A stretch of DNA of 64,000 bases, from contig URYL01000011.1 of assembly GCA_900552075.1 (NCBI GenBank), positions 43,119 to 107,118 of the forward strand, written 5' to 3'. The notes below the pieces were generated by a model that had not been told where the DNA came from, ran no database searches, and saw nothing but the letters and a program-made list of their open reading frames with translations. Position numbers and translations under genes: made by a program. Shown in pieces: positions 1-9,204 of this stretch. Source of the DNA: an uncultured Bacteroides sp. GTDB taxonomy: Bacteria > Bacteroidota > Bacteroidia > Bacteroidales > Bacteroidaceae. The first letter of the stretch is position 1, and every line of letters begins with the position of its first letter.

Positions 1-353
1 CCTCGGAACCGCAACCTCAGAGACCGACTCCCCGCAAACAGACTACAGCCGGACAAAGCGCAGCCTCAACCAACGTATCAAGAAAACCGGTATTCAAAAT
101 ACAGATATTGACTTCCGGTCGCAAACTGCCCTCCAAAAGCAGACAGTTCAAAGGGCTTACTCCCGTAGACAGCTACGAAGAGAACGGAATCATCAAATAT
201 ACTTACGGAGCTGACACAGACTACAACAAGATTCTCCGACTCAAACGCAACAAGGTGGACAGCAAATTCAAGGATGCTTTCATCATCGCGTTCAAAGACG
301 GACAGAAAATGAACATCAACCAAGCCATACGAGAATTTAAAAGGAACAGATAA
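1..353 (+). CDS. C-terminal part of a probable N-acetylmuramoyl-L-alanine amidase (5' end outside window)
   Basis: The reading frame is open from the first complete codon at position 3 to the TAA at 351-353. The first ~30 residues are a Gln/Pro/Thr/Ser-rich linker. They are followed by a compact basic domain starting VFKIQILTSG and ending in EFKRNR, which resembles a SPOR-like peptidoglycan-binding tail. In Bacteroides an amidase with such a tail commonly precedes the MlaD gene, and an MlaD gene starts 21 bp downstream here. The amidase assignment is therefore inference from context, because the catalytic domain lies upstream of the window. Confidence 0.6.
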   Translation, partial: SEPQPQRPTPRKQTTAGQSAASTNVSRKPVFKIQILTSGRKLPSKSRQFKGLTPVDSYEENGIIKYTYGADTDYNKILRLKRNKVDSKFKDAFIIAFKDGQKMNINQAIREFKRNR

Positions 354-374
354 TAAAAAAGTAAAATAAACAAT

Positions 375-1262
375 ATGAAGAAAGAAGTAAAAATCGGGTT
401 AGCTGGAATCGGTGCATTGTTGATTCTCTTTTTCGGCATCAACTACCTGAAAGGAATCAGCATGTTCAAACCGGAAAGCTACTATTATGTGGATTTTACC
501 GATGTAAACGGACTAGCCCTGTCGAGTCCGGTGTTTGCCAATGGTTTCAAAATAGGTATCGTACGCGACCTTCAATACAATTACCAGAAACCGGGACATG
601 TGGTGGTAGGTATTGAAGTAGATCAAGACATGCGCATCCCGGCTGGCAGCAAAGCAGAACTGGTGACCGAGATGCTGGGAACCGTCAAGATGAACATGCT
701 GCTCAAACATGAATCGACTACTTTTCTGACCCCTGGAGATACGATTGAAGGCTCAGCCAATTCGGGCATTCTGGGCAAGGCTGAACAGGAATTGCTGCCG
801 AAGGTGGAACAGATGATGCCTAAACTGGATTCCATTCTGGGCTCATTGAACCAGCTGTTGGCCGACCCTGCCTTAAAAAACACTTTGCACAATGCGGAAA
901 AACTGACGGCCTCGCTCAATGCGACCAGCACGCAGCTGCACAGCTTGATGAGCAAGGACATCCCGCAGCTGACAAGCAATGTCACCACCATCACGGAAAA
1001 CCTGAAAGGAATCAGTGAGAACCTGAAAGGGATTGACTACGCATCGACCTTCCAGAAAGTGGATTCCACTCTCCAGAATGTACACATGCTGACCGAAAGA
1101 CTGAGCAGCAAGGACAACTCCATCGGACTTCTCCTGAACGACGATGCTTTATACCAAAACCTGAATGCAACCTCGGCCAACGCAGCCTCTCTGCTGAAAG
1201 ACTTGCAGGAGCACCCGAAGCGCTATGTACATTTCTCCTTGTTCGGAAAGAAAGACAAATAA
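375..1262 (+). CDS. MlaD/MCE-family lipid transport protein
   Basis: This 295-residue protein has one N-terminal membrane anchor (about residues 7-24), then an MCE domain (about 38-115, beginning YYYVDFTDVNGL). A long helical C-terminal region rich in Leu/Asn/Thr follows, consistent with a coiled or tubular assembly. MCE proteins form periplasmic rings that shuttle phospholipids between inner and outer membranes together with an MlaE/MlaF ABC transporter. No transporter genes are visible in this window. It starts 21 bp after the amidase gene, so the two are probably cotranscribed, and a hairpin follows its stop codon. Confidence 0.85.
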   Translation: MKKEVKIGLAGIGALLILFFGINYLKGISMFKPESYYYVDFTDVNGLALSSPVFANGFKIGIVRDLQYNYQKPGHVVVGIEVDQDMRIPAGSKAELVTEMLGTVKMNMLLKHESTTFLTPGDTIEGSANSGILGKAEQELLPKVEQMMPKLDSILGSLNQLLADPALKNTLHNAEKLTASLNATSTQLHSLMSKDIPQLTSNVTTITENLKGISENLKGIDYASTFQKVDSTLQNVHMLTERLSSKDNSIGLLLNDDALYQNLNATSANAASLLKDLQEHPKRYVHFSLFGKKDK

Positions 1263-1286
1263 GGCCGTCTCACTCATACCCCATAC

Positions 1287-1327
1287 AAGGCAGGAAATCC
1301 TCAACTCGCAAAGCGACTTCCTGCCTT
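1287..1327 (+). terminator. Hairpin after the MlaD gene
   Basis: A perfect 10-bp inverted repeat (AAGGCAGGAA at 1287-1296, TTCCTGCCTT at 1318-1327) encloses a 21-nt loop, 24 bp after the MlaD stop. The T-tract is poor (CTT), so it may be a weak terminator or an mRNA 3'-end stabiliser. Confidence 0.5.
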
Positions 1328-1699
1328 CTTATGAGCATAGCCACAATAGTCCATTTGCAAAGAAACACCAGCCTTACTATATAGAAGTAATCTAAATAAC
1401 AAAGAATAATGAACTAAGAAGAAGAAAGAATCTCAAATACATGATTTTCAAAGATAAACCATATCAGAAAGAGGGGATTTTCACAAGGGCAGAAAGATAC
1501 TAACAAGTTGATAAGCAAGACATTGTAAATCCACAAGAGATTTCTTCCGAGTAAGAAATTTAACAAACACATAACTTCTTATTTATCAACAACTTAATTT
1601 ATCAAAATAAAAAGCAAAGAAAAAGGCATTTGTTTTTCTGAAATTTCATTACGAAATTTGCAAGCGTAGAAGTTTCGCTTTATTAATAACAACGCACGT
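1328..1699. other. AT-rich region upstream of dnaA, possible DnaA-box cluster
   Basis: No gene is seen in these 372 bp. The stretch 1500-1610 is AT-rich and carries several sequences close to the DnaA box TTATCCACA. These are TTATCAACA near 1582-1591, an inverted TTGATAAG near 1508, AAATCCACA near 1527-1536 and TTTTCACAAG near 1480. Each deviates by one or two bases. This could be an autoregulatory dnaA promoter region or part of an origin. The matches are weak, and in many Bacteroidetes the origin is not adjacent to dnaA. Confidence 0.3.
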
Positions 1700-3115
1700 A
1701 TGATTGAACATAACCAAGCCGTTGCATTGTGGAACCGGTGTCTGACATTCATTAAGGACAACGTAAATGCTACGGCTTTCAAAACATGGTTTGAGCCTAT
1801 CGTACCTTTAAAATATGAGGATACAGAAAAGGCATTGACAATCGGCGTCCCCAGTCCTTTCTTCTATGAATATCTGGAAGAAAAGTATGTGGGGCTGCTG
1901 CGCGCCGCCATCTATAAGGAGATAGGTGAAGGCACGGAGTTGATGTACTCTATCCTGACCGATAAGACCAACCATATCACTGTCAATATAGAAGGAACCA
2001 AACGCTCTTCTGCATTGCCGGAACAGGCTCCTGTATACAATGGGAATAAGGCGCCCAATCCTTTGCAAGCTCCGGCCCCGCAGGATTTGGACCCACACCT
2101 GAACCCGAACTATAACTTTGAGAACTTCATTAAAGGAAACAGCAATGAATTCTCCAGAACTGTAGCAGAAACTGTGGCTCAAAATCCGGCACGCACTTTC
2201 AACCCCTTGTTCATCTATGGTCCGTCGGGAGTGGGGAAAACCCACCTCATCAACGCCATCGGTACAAGAATCAAGGAATTATATCCGGAGAAACGTGTGC
2301 TGTATGTATCCGCTCATCTTTTTCAGGTGCAATATACAGACTCTGTGCGAACCAACCACTTCAATGATTTCATTAGCTTCTACCAAACGATTGACGTGCT
2401 GATCATTGATGATATACAGGAATTTGCAGGGGTAACCAAAACGCAGAATACATTCTTCCATATTTTCAACCACCTTCACCAGAACGGGAAACAGCTGATT
2501 CTGACTTCCGACCGCGCACCTGTCATGCTACAGGGAATGGAAGACCGCTTGCTCACCCGTTTCAAATGGGGATTGGTGGCCGAACTGGAAAAACCGGACA
2601 TTGAACTCCGGAAAAACATCCTACGCAACAAGATTAAACGTGATGGTCTGGTCATTCCGGAATCGGTCATCAGCTACATTGCAGAAAGCGTGAACGAAAG
2701 CGTGCGTGAGTTGGAAGGTATTGTCAACTCCTTGCTGGCACAGTCTATCCTGTTCAAACGCGAAATTGATCTCGACCTGGCACAACACATCGTAAGAAAG
2801 GCGGTGAAGTGCGCAGAAAGCAAACCGATGACGGTGAGCGATATCATTACAAAAGTATGCGAACATTACAAGATAGATGAGACGGCCATTCACACCAAGA
2901 CCCGCAAACGGGAAGTAGTGCAAGTGAGACAGGTGGCCATGTATCTGGCAAAGAAACATACAGATACCTCTTCATCCAAGATTGGTCAGCTGATTGGAAA
3001 TAAAGACCATGCCACGGTGTTGCACGCCTGCAAAATTGTAAAAGACCAGGTGGACGTGGATAAATCATTTAAGGCAGAAATCGAAGAAATAGAAATGAGT
3101 CTTCGGATGAGATAA
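1700..3115 (+). CDS. dnaA: Chromosomal replication initiator protein DnaA
   Basis: DnaA is the ATP-dependent initiator that binds DnaA boxes and opens the origin. The 471-residue protein has all four domains. An N-terminal helicase/DiaA-contact domain (1-80) is followed by a variable Pro/Asn-rich linker (100-140). The AAA+ domain carries Walker A GPSGVGKT at 174-181 and Walker B VLIIDDIQ at 233-240. The C-terminal helix-turn-helix has the DnaA signature [11 protein letters not shown] near 433-443. The length is normal for Bacteroides. The gene is monocistronic, with a strong hairpin straight after the stop. Confidence 0.98.
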   Translation: MIEHNQAVALWNRCLTFIKDNVNATAFKTWFEPIVPLKYEDTEKALTIGVPSPFFYEYLEEKYVGLLRAAIYKEIGEGTELMYSILTDKTNHITVNIEGTKRSSALPEQAPVYNGNKAPNPLQAPAPQDLDPHLNPNYNFENFIKGNSNEFSRTVAETVAQNPARTFNPLFIYGPSGVGKTHLINAIGTRIKELYPEKRVLYVSAHLFQVQYTDSVRTNHFNDFISFYQTIDVLIIDDIQEFAGVTKTQNTFFHIFNHLHQNGKQLILTSDRAPVMLQGMEDRLLTRFKWGLVAELEKPDIELRKNILRNKIKRDGLVIPESVISYIAESVNESVRELEGIVNSLLAQSILFKREIDLDLAQHIVRKAVKCAESKPMTVSDIITKVCEHYKIDETAIHTKTRKREVVQVRQVAMYLAKKHTDTSSSKIGQLIGNKDHATVLHACKIVKDQVDVDKSFKAEIEEIEMSLRMR

Positions 3116-3154
3116 AAAAACAGGTGGCTTCAAAATCAAGTCACCTGTTTTTTT
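3114..3154. terminator. Bidirectional terminator between dnaA and nitroreductase gene
   Basis: The arms ACAGGTGGCTT and AAGTCACCTGT pair with one G-T wobble around a short loop and are flanked by A7 on the left and T7 on the right. It can therefore terminate both convergent transcripts. Confidence 0.9.
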
Positions 3155-3167
3155 ATCCCAGATTTCA

Positions 3168-3908
3168 TCAATCATCAAAACCTTGCCGTTTCAGCACTTT
3201 CTTTAAGCCTTCCGACATATATTCATTATCGGATTTCTTGTAACGGATGTCCGTAAAAATCTGGGCTAGTGTCTCGGTGTGATTAATCTCCACAAAATGT
3301 TTGTTCTCCGGCAAGCTTTCCTTATATGAATAGATATTGTCAATTTCCAAGGGAGTATAGTCATGATACTGCTCTTCATGGATAATACCCTGGATTGGCA
3401 AGCGGTCCGGCTGCGCAGGACATTCATCGGGATAACCCACCGTAATAGTGGCTACAGGTACCACAAGCTTCGGAAGCTTTAACAAATCAATAATCTGGTC
3501 GGGATTATAAATAGTCGTTCCCAAATAGCAAATGCCCAGCCCTTTTTCTTCGGCTAACGTACAGAAATTCTGTGTAACCAGCAAGGCATCACTCGCTGCA
3601 TTCAGGAAAGAAATCAGATTATTATACCCCGGTACGGCCTTCCGCTGTTCACACCACTTGCTGAACCGGTTAAAATCGGCACAAAAAGTAAGTACGACCG
3701 GGGCCGAAGTCACCATCGGCTGGTTAAAATGGGCAGGTGCCAAACGCTCCTTCATTTTTGCATCGCGGGTCACTACCACACTATACAATTGCATATTTCC
3801 CATGGTGGAAGCCCGAAATGCTTCCTCCAATAACTCATTCAGCAATTCAGCAGGAATGTCCTCCTGTTTATACTTACGAATGGTTCGTCTGTTCTTTATC
3901 GATTCCAT
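3168..3908 (-). CDS. Nitroreductase-family flavoprotein (NfsA-like)
   Basis: The protein has 246 residues and opens with the FMN-binding nitroreductase signature (SIKNRRTIRKYKQ). A central segment GLGICYLGTTIYNP and VATITVGYPDE are typical of NADPH-dependent nitro/flavin reductases of the NfsA/FRP group. It probably reduces nitro- or quinone-type electrophiles with NAD(P)H via FMN; the true substrate cannot be read from the sequence. The C-terminal extension (SDNEYMSEGLKKVLKRQGF) is common in Bacteroides members. A -7 type element (TATCTTTG on the minus strand, 3935-3942) lies about 27 bp upstream. The gene is monocistronic. Confidence 0.85.
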   Translation of the reverse strand: MESIKNRRTIRKYKQEDIPAELLNELLEEAFRASTMGNMQLYSVVVTRDAKMKERLAPAHFNQPMVTSAPVVLTFCADFNRFSKWCEQRKAVPGYNNLISFLNAASDALLVTQNFCTLAEEKGLGICYLGTTIYNPDQIIDLLKLPKLVVPVATITVGYPDECPAQPDRLPIQGIIHEEQYHDYTPLEIDNIYSYKESLPENKHFVEINHTETLAQIFTDIRYKKSDNEYMSEGLKKVLKRQGFDD

Positions 3909-4123
3909 AATATATCGGCTTTATAGATTATCTACAAAGATAGGAAGAATCGGTGAAAATCCCTACTCTAATAAGGTATAAAAGAAATGAGCCATAAAAC
4001 AAAAAGTTTTCCAAAATGGAAAACTTTTCAATACATAAAATAGCACAATAATCTAGTTATCAGTTATATATTTTTCAAAAGCAGAAAACTATTCATATTG
4101 TTAATAACTTCTTTCTTTTTTAT

Positions 4124-4154
4124 TTTGCGAATTAAAAAAACATCTTTAGCTTTG
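4124..4154 (+). promoter_or_regulatory. Bacteroidetes-type promoter for the ribonucleotide reductase gene
   Basis: The -33 element TTTG (4124-4127) and the -7 element TAGCTTTG (4147-4154) are separated by 19 bp, an exact match to the Bacteroides sigma-ABfr consensus. Transcription would start near 4160. That makes the upstream ATG at 4162 unlikely as a start codon and favours the GTG at 4243. Confidence 0.8.
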
Positions 4155-4242
4155 CAGCAGTTTGTTAGAAATAAAACGACCTTCTACATTTTGCGACTTA
4201 CTATTTTTTATTGAAAACAAACTTATTCATATACAAATAACC

Positions 4243-6786
4243 GTGGAAAAGAAAACGTACAGCTACGATGAAGCCTACAACGCTTCGTTGGAGTATTTCA
4301 AAGGAGACGAACTGGCAGCCCGTGTTTGGGTAAACAAATACGCTGTGAAAGACTCATTTGGAAACATCTATGAAAAATCCCCAGAGGATATGCATTGGCG
4401 AATAGCCAATGAGGTGGCCCGTATCGAGGCGAAATATCCTAATGCACTCAGTTCTCAGGAGCTTTTCGATTTACTTGACCATTTCAAGTATATCGTACCT
4501 CAAGGTAGTCCGATGACAGGTATTGGCAATGATTACCAGATTGCCTCACTGTCCAACTGTTTCGTAATCGGACTTGACGGAAATGCGGATTCATACGGAG
4601 CCATCATCCGTATTGATGAAGAACAGGTCCAGTTGATGAAACGTCGAGGCGGTGTAGGACATGACTTGTCACACATTCGCCCGAAAGGTTCTCCTGTAAA
4701 AAACTCAGCACTGACTTCTACCGGACTCGTTCCTTTCATGGAGCGTTACTCCAACTCAACGCGCGAGGTGGCTCAAGACGGACGAAGAGGAGCCTTGATG
4801 TTGAGCGTATCCATCAAGCATCCTGATTCAGAAGCATTCATTGATGCCAAGATGACCGAAGGAAAGGTGACTGGAGCCAACGTCTCTGTCAAACTGGACG
4901 ACGCTTTCATGGAGGCCGCAGTAGAAGGAAAGCCTTATACACAGCAGTACCCGATTGATTCGCCCAATCCGATGGTTTCCAAAGAAATCGATGCTTCGAC
5001 TTTGTGGAAAAAGATTGTACACAATGCATGGAAATCGGCAGAACCGGGTGTATTGTTCTGGGACACGATTATCCGTGAATCCGTACCCGACTGCTATGCC
5101 GACTTAGGTTTCCGTACGGTTTCTACGAACCCGTGTGGAGAAATTCCTTTGTGCCCATACGATTCCTGCCGTCTGCTGGCCATCAACCTGTATTCATACG
5201 TGGTCAATCCGTTTACCCCGGAAGCCTATTTTGATTTCGACCTGTTCAAGAAACATGTGGCACTGGCACAGCGCATCATGGACGACATTATCGACCTGGA
5301 ACTGGAAAAAATTGAACGCATCTTTGAAAAGATAGATTCTGACCCTGAAAGCATGGAAGTGAAAGGAACAGAACGCCACTTGTGGGAAAAGATTTATCAC
5401 AAGTCCGGTCTGGGACGCCGTACAGGTGTAGGTATCACGGCAGAAGGCGATATGCTGGCAGCCATGGGTCTGCGTTATGGTACGGAAGAGGCCACTGAGT
5501 TCTCTGAAAAAGTACACAAGACCATCGCCCTTGAAGCTTATCGGTCATCTGTCAACATGGCCAAGGAACGTGGTGCGTTCGAAATCTACGACGCAGAACG
5601 TGAAAAAAACAATCCGTTCATCAACCGCCTGAAAGAGGCCGACCCTGAATTGTACGAAGAAATGAAGAAGTATGGCCGACGGAACATCGCCTGCCTGACA
5701 ATTGCTCCGACAGGAACCACCAGCCTGATGACCCAGACTACCTCTGGTATTGAACCGGTGTTCATGCCTGTGTACAAACGTCGTCGTAAAGTAAACCCGA
5801 ACGACTCTAACGTACATGTAGACTTCGTAGACGAGACTGGAGACGCATTTGAAGAATACATCGTGTTCCATCACAAGTTCCTTACTTGGATGAAGATTAA
5901 CGGTTACGACCCTGACAAGCGTTACACACAGGAAGAAATTGACGAACTGGTAGCTAAATCACCGTATTATAAAGCCACTTCCAACGATGTAGACTGGCTG
6001 ATGAAGGTGAAGATGCAAGGACGCATCCAAAAATGGGTAGACCACTCCATCAGTGTGACCATCAATCTGCCAAACAACGTAAGCGAAGACCTTGTGAACC
6101 AGCTGTACGTAGAAGCATGGCGCTCAGGTTGCAAAGGTTGTACCGTATATCGCGACGGTTCACGTGCCGGTGTGCTGCTTTCAACCAAAAAGAAAGACAA
6201 GAAAGAAGAGGAAGAATGCCGTTGCAAACCGCCTCAGGTAGTGGAGGTACGTCCGAAAGTGCTGGAAGCCGATGTGGTACGTTTCCAGAACAACAAGGAA
6301 AAATGGGTGGCTTTCGTCGGCCTGCTCGATGGAAGACCTTACGAAATCTTCACCGGTCTGCAAGATGACGAGGAAGGCATCGTATTACCGAAGTCTGTGA
6401 CTTCCGGACGTATCATCAAGAGTTACGATGAAGACGGTACCAAGCACTACGACTTCCAGTTCGAGAACAAACGCGGTTACAAGATGACCATCGAAGGACT
6501 TTCTGAAAAGTTCAACAAGGAATACTGGAACTATGCCAAGCTGATTTCAGGAGTGCTCCGCTGGAGAATGCCGATTGAACAGGTCATCAAACTGGTGGGT
6601 TCACTGCAACTTGACAGTGAAAACATCAACACCTGGAAGAACGGTGTGGAAAGAGCCTTGAAGAAATACGTACAAGACGGTACGGAAGCCAAAGGTGTGA
6701 AATGTCCGAACTGCGGCCACGAAACCCTGGTATATCAGGAAGGCTGTCTGATCTGCAAGACCTGCGGTTCTTCACGCTGCGGATAA
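4243..6786 (+). CDS. nrdJ: Adenosylcobalamin-dependent (class II) ribonucleoside-diphosphate reductase
   Basis: The enzyme makes deoxyribonucleotides from ribonucleotides using a cobalamin-generated thiyl radical, so it works with or without oxygen. The radical-site motif Asn-x-Cys-x-Glu is present as NPCGEIPL. SNCFVIG near the N-terminus carries the other active-site cysteine, and APTGTTSLM lies in the barrel. The C-terminus has a cysteine-rich tail (CPNC, CLIC, CGSSRCG) that relays electrons. I chose GTG at 4243 (VEKKTYSYDEAY) over the ATG at 4162. The promoter at 4124-4154 places +1 near 4160, and family members begin at this point. That gives 847 residues. The gene is followed by folB after about 100 bp. 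Confidence 0.92.
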   Translation: MEKKTYSYDEAYNASLEYFKGDELAARVWVNKYAVKDSFGNIYEKSPEDMHWRIANEVARIEAKYPNALSSQELFDLLDHFKYIVPQGSPMTGIGNDYQIASLSNCFVIGLDGNADSYGAIIRIDEEQVQLMKRRGGVGHDLSHIRPKGSPVKNSALTSTGLVPFMERYSNSTREVAQDGRRGALMLSVSIKHPDSEAFIDAKMTEGKVTGANVSVKLDDAFMEAAVEGKPYTQQYPIDSPNPMVSKEIDASTLWKKIVHNAWKSAEPGVLFWDTIIRESVPDCYADLGFRTVSTNPCGEIPLCPYDSCRLLAINLYSYVVNPFTPEAYFDFDLFKKHVALAQRIMDDIIDLELEKIERIFEKIDSDPESMEVKGTERHLWEKIYHKSGLGRRTGVGITAEGDMLAAMGLRYGTEEATEFSEKVHKTIALEAYRSSVNMAKERGAFEIYDAEREKNNPFINRLKEADPELYEEMKKYGRRNIACLTIAPTGTTSLMTQTTSGIEPVFMPVYKRRRKVNPNDSNVHVDFVDETGDAFEEYIVFHHKFLTWMKINGYDPDKRYTQEEIDELVAKSPYYKATSNDVDWLMKVKMQGRIQKWVDHSISVTINLPNNVSEDLVNQLYVEAWRSGCKGCTVYRDGSRAGVLLSTKKKDKKEEEECRCKPPQVVEVRPKVLEADVVRFQNNKEKWVAFVGLLDGRPYEIFTGLQDDEEGIVLPKSVTSGRIIKSYDEDGTKHYDFQFENKRGYKMTIEGLSEKFNKEYWNYAKLISGVLRWRMPIEQVIKLVGSLQLDSENINTWKNGVERALKKYVQDGTEAKGVKCPNCGHETLVYQEGCLICKTCGSSRCG

Positions 6787-6890
6787 ATCAAGGCATACGA
6801 GTGACCTTAGTCCATTATTATTCAGGCATGAATCAGGCGAAAACACACAACGGCGTCTGGTTCATGCCTCTCTCTTATATTCCCTTCCCT

Positions 6891-7262
6891 ATGAAACAAT
6901 CGGACATGTACATTTGCCTGAACGGGCTGAAACTATATGCGTTCCACGGTGTGCTGCCACAGGAAAACAAAATCGGTGCCGAGTACACCCTCAACCTGCG
7001 GTTGAAAACGGACTTCAGCCGCGCGTCGCAAACAGACGACCTGAATTATACCCTCAATTATGCAGAGGTATTTCAGGCAGTGAAAGAAGAGATGCAGGTA
7101 CCTTCCCGCCTACTGGAACACGTCGTACAGCGCATTGCCGAACGGTTGTTCCGGGACTTTCCTACTCTTACGGAAGTCAAAATTGCCCTGTTCAAACAGA
7201 ATCCTCCCATGGGAGCAGACTGCAAGGAAACCGGAGTGGAATCAACTTATACCAAAAACTAA
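6891..7262 (+). CDS. folB: Dihydroneopterin aldolase
   Basis: FolB converts 7,8-dihydroneopterin to 6-hydroxymethyl-dihydropterin in folate synthesis. The 123-residue product has the family's short alpha/beta fold: YICLNGLKLYAFHGVLPQE at the N-terminus, the NYTLNYAEVF segment, and VKIALFKQNPPMGAD at the C-terminus. The open frame extends back into nrdJ in another phase, but homology begins at MKQSDMYICLNG, so ATG 6891 is preferred. MYICLNG at 6906 is an alternative. It lies 6 bp before gph and probably forms an operon with it. Confidence 0.88.
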   Translation: MKQSDMYICLNGLKLYAFHGVLPQENKIGAEYTLNLRLKTDFSRASQTDDLNYTLNYAEVFQAVKEEMQVPSRLLEHVVQRIAERLFRDFPTLTEVKIALFKQNPPMGADCKETGVESTYTKN

Positions 7263-7268
7263 CGCAAT

Positions 7269-7931
7269 ATGAAGAAACTTGTGATTTTTGACTTGGACGG
7301 AACTTTACTAAACACGATTGCCGACCTGGCTGCGGCCACCAATTATGCCCTGACCCAGTTCGGATATCCTACCCATCCGACCGATGCCTATCGCTTCTTT
7401 GTAGGCAACGGCATCAACAAACTCTTTGAACGGGCACTTCCAGAGACAGACAGAACTCCGGAAAACGTCTTGCGCATCCGGTCGAAGTTTGTCCCCTACT
7501 ACAACATCCACAATGCGGATTTAAGCTGTCCCTATTCCGGCATCAAGCAACTGCTCAATCAGCTGCAACAGCATCATCTCCAGCTTGCCGTAGCCTCCAA
7601 CAAATATCAGGAAGCCACTGCCAAACTCATCGGACAATATTTCCCTGATATCCATTTCACGGCTGTTTTCGGACAACGGGACAACGTGCCTACCAAGCCC
7701 GACCCTCAGGTGGTGAATGAAATCATACAAATGGCTGGGGTAAGCAAAGAAGAAGTAGTCTATATCGGTGATTCCGGAGTCGACATGCAGACGGGACTCA
7801 ATGCAGGTGTCACCACCATCGGAGCATGCTGGGGCTTCCGGCCGAAAAGTGAATTACAGGAATTTCATCCGGATTTACTGGCTGAAAAGCCCGAAGATAT
7901 CAGCCGCTTCCTGCAATTATCCAGTATTTAG
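7269..7931 (+). CDS. gph: HAD-family phosphatase, phosphoglycolate phosphatase-like
   Basis: The 220-residue HAD hydrolase has the nucleophile motif FDLDGTLLNT (6-15), a helical cap, the lysine motif TKPDPQVV and the acidic motif GDSGVDMQTG. The layout matches Gph, which removes 2-phosphoglycolate formed during DNA repair, but HAD substrate specificity cannot be fixed from motifs. It is transcribed with folB. A palindrome array, whose last unit looks like a terminator, follows after about 40 bp. Confidence 0.82.
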   Translation: MKKLVIFDLDGTLLNTIADLAAATNYALTQFGYPTHPTDAYRFFVGNGINKLFERALPETDRTPENVLRIRSKFVPYYNIHNADLSCPYSGIKQLLNQLQQHHLQLAVASNKYQEATAKLIGQYFPDIHFTAVFGQRDNVPTKPDPQVVNEIIQMAGVSKEEVVYIGDSGVDMQTGLNAGVTTIGACWGFRPKSELQEFHPDLLAEKPEDISRFLQLSSI

Positions 7932-7972
7932 CATTACACTCCGCTCATTCACAGTAATTTATAAGCATTCCA

Positions 7973-8080
7973 AAAACGCCTTTACGTTTTACACCAAACG
8001 CCCTTACGTTTCAATCAAAACGCAAAGGCGTTTTGTTCCAAACACAAGGACGTTTCAGATAAACGCTTAAGCGTTTTTTT
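7973..8080. repeat. Array A: five tandem palindromes at 22-bp pitch
   Basis: Five units of the form AAACG-N6-CGTTT begin at 7974, 7996, 8018, 8040 and 8061. Their spacing is 22, 22, 22 and 21 bp. Arms are conserved (one mismatch in unit 4) while the 6-bp centres differ: CCTTTA, CCCTTA, CAAAGG, CAAGGA, CTTAAG. The linkers are unrelated 5-mers. Unit 5 is a perfect 16-bp palindrome followed by T4 and can act as an intrinsic terminator for gph. The array sits between convergent genes. Confidence 0.85.
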
Positions 8081-8092
8081 GAAAGAGAAAAA

Positions 8093-9193
8093 TTACGACT
8101 TTGACAACCGTTTGAGTGCCAGATGATGCCCTGCCTGGGCTGCTTTCTTATACCAGAACATAGCCAGATGCAGGTCGGGAGCCCCGTTCCAACCTTCTTC
8201 GTAACCCTGTCCGATCCGATAAAAAGCATAAGGGTCGGATGAATGGCGATAGGCCTCGAAGGCCAACGGCAAGGAAACCGGCAAGCGGCCACATCCCTTG
8301 CGATACAAATCTCCCAAATTGGCCGAAGCATAGGTCAAATCGCCCTGACGAACAGCCTCTTTAAACCAGAACTCTGCTTCATAGCCATCGGAATCGACCC
8401 CTACCCCTTCCTGGTACAAGGTTCCGATATCATTCAATACTACTCCATCCACACGGGTTCCTTCCCGATATTCCTTCCCCAGTTCCAGGAGCATGTCCAC
8501 GTCTTCCTGCGAGAAACTCTCCCATGTCTCCGTGCCGTCGGACTGCCATGATTTGACACGACCGATTGACACATGTTGTGGCACATCCACTTCCACATCC
8601 ATGGCATAGGCCAAGCTGTCGGCTATGAATTCCTCCCGCGTGGCTTCCGAAAGCCAGCCCTTATGCAACAAATACTGGATGTAGCCATAAATACGTGAAG
8701 TGGAAGAATGAAGATTCACCCCATACTGCTTCAGCTGTTCCAGCGAAACATAGCAGATACCTTCTTTAGGCAATTCCAGATAGCAACGGGGAACAACGGA
8801 AAGTACCACTTTCAACGAGGCAATCTCTTCCCCGATACAGTCTTCAATCCACTGCGTCCCCAAACGTTCATACACAGAATAAGTCTTTCCATCCTCTCCC
8901 GATACCAGTTTCGGGCTAATCCCGTTCAGACACAGCCCCAATGTATCAATCAAATAAGGAAAGAACTTATAATCCTCATAAGAAGATAAACCGTCCATAG
9001 CCACCACGACCTTCCCTTTCTGGTCATCAGAAATGGCAAACGAAGTGGTAGAATATTCCGGACGATGAAAATAATACAGATTTTTTCCCTGATACGTGCC
9101 CTGGAGCGTCACCTTCACCGGCACCTCCAGCCTGCGTATAAGTTCCTTCATACGAAAAGAGGCAAGCGTATTCAGTTGAAAAGAAATTCGCAT
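8093..9193 (-). CDS. Sel1-like tetratricopeptide repeat protein
   Basis: The protein has 366 residues and no signal peptide. The C-terminal third contains at least three Sel1-type repeats: LNDIGTLYQEGVGV, SANLGDLYRKGCG and FYRIGQGYEEGWNG...AMFWYKKAAQAGH. These are helical pairs that usually mediate protein contacts. The N-terminal two thirds, with strands such as YYFHRPEYSTTSF, match no family I recognise. The gene starts 11 bp downstream of mnmA and is probably cotranscribed with it. A role cannot be assigned. Confidence 0.75.
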   Translation of the reverse strand: MRISFQLNTLASFRMKELIRRLEVPVKVTLQGTYQGKNLYYFHRPEYSTTSFAISDDQKGKVVVAMDGLSSYEDYKFFPYLIDTLGLCLNGISPKLVSGEDGKTYSVYERLGTQWIEDCIGEEIASLKVVLSVVPRCYLELPKEGICYVSLEQLKQYGVNLHSSTSRIYGYIQYLLHKGWLSEATREEFIADSLAYAMDVEVDVPQHVSIGRVKSWQSDGTETWESFSQEDVDMLLELGKEYREGTRVDGVVLNDIGTLYQEGVGVDSDGYEAEFWFKEAVRQGDLTYASANLGDLYRKGCGRLPVSLPLAFEAYRHSSDPYAFYRIGQGYEEGWNGAPDLHLAMFWYKKAAQAGHHLALKRLSKS

Positions 9194-9204
9194 AGTCAGC
9201 CTTT

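Noticed and set aside
4155..4242. Cobalamin riboswitch upstream of the B12-dependent ribonucleotide reductase
   Set aside because: The leader is only about 80 nt and contains no B12-box-like sequence.
8093..9193. Plus-strand open frames inside the Sel1 and mnmA genes (e.g. 9376-10362)
   Set aside because: They are antisense shadows of minus-strand genes with intact family motifs and lack promoters or recognisable products.
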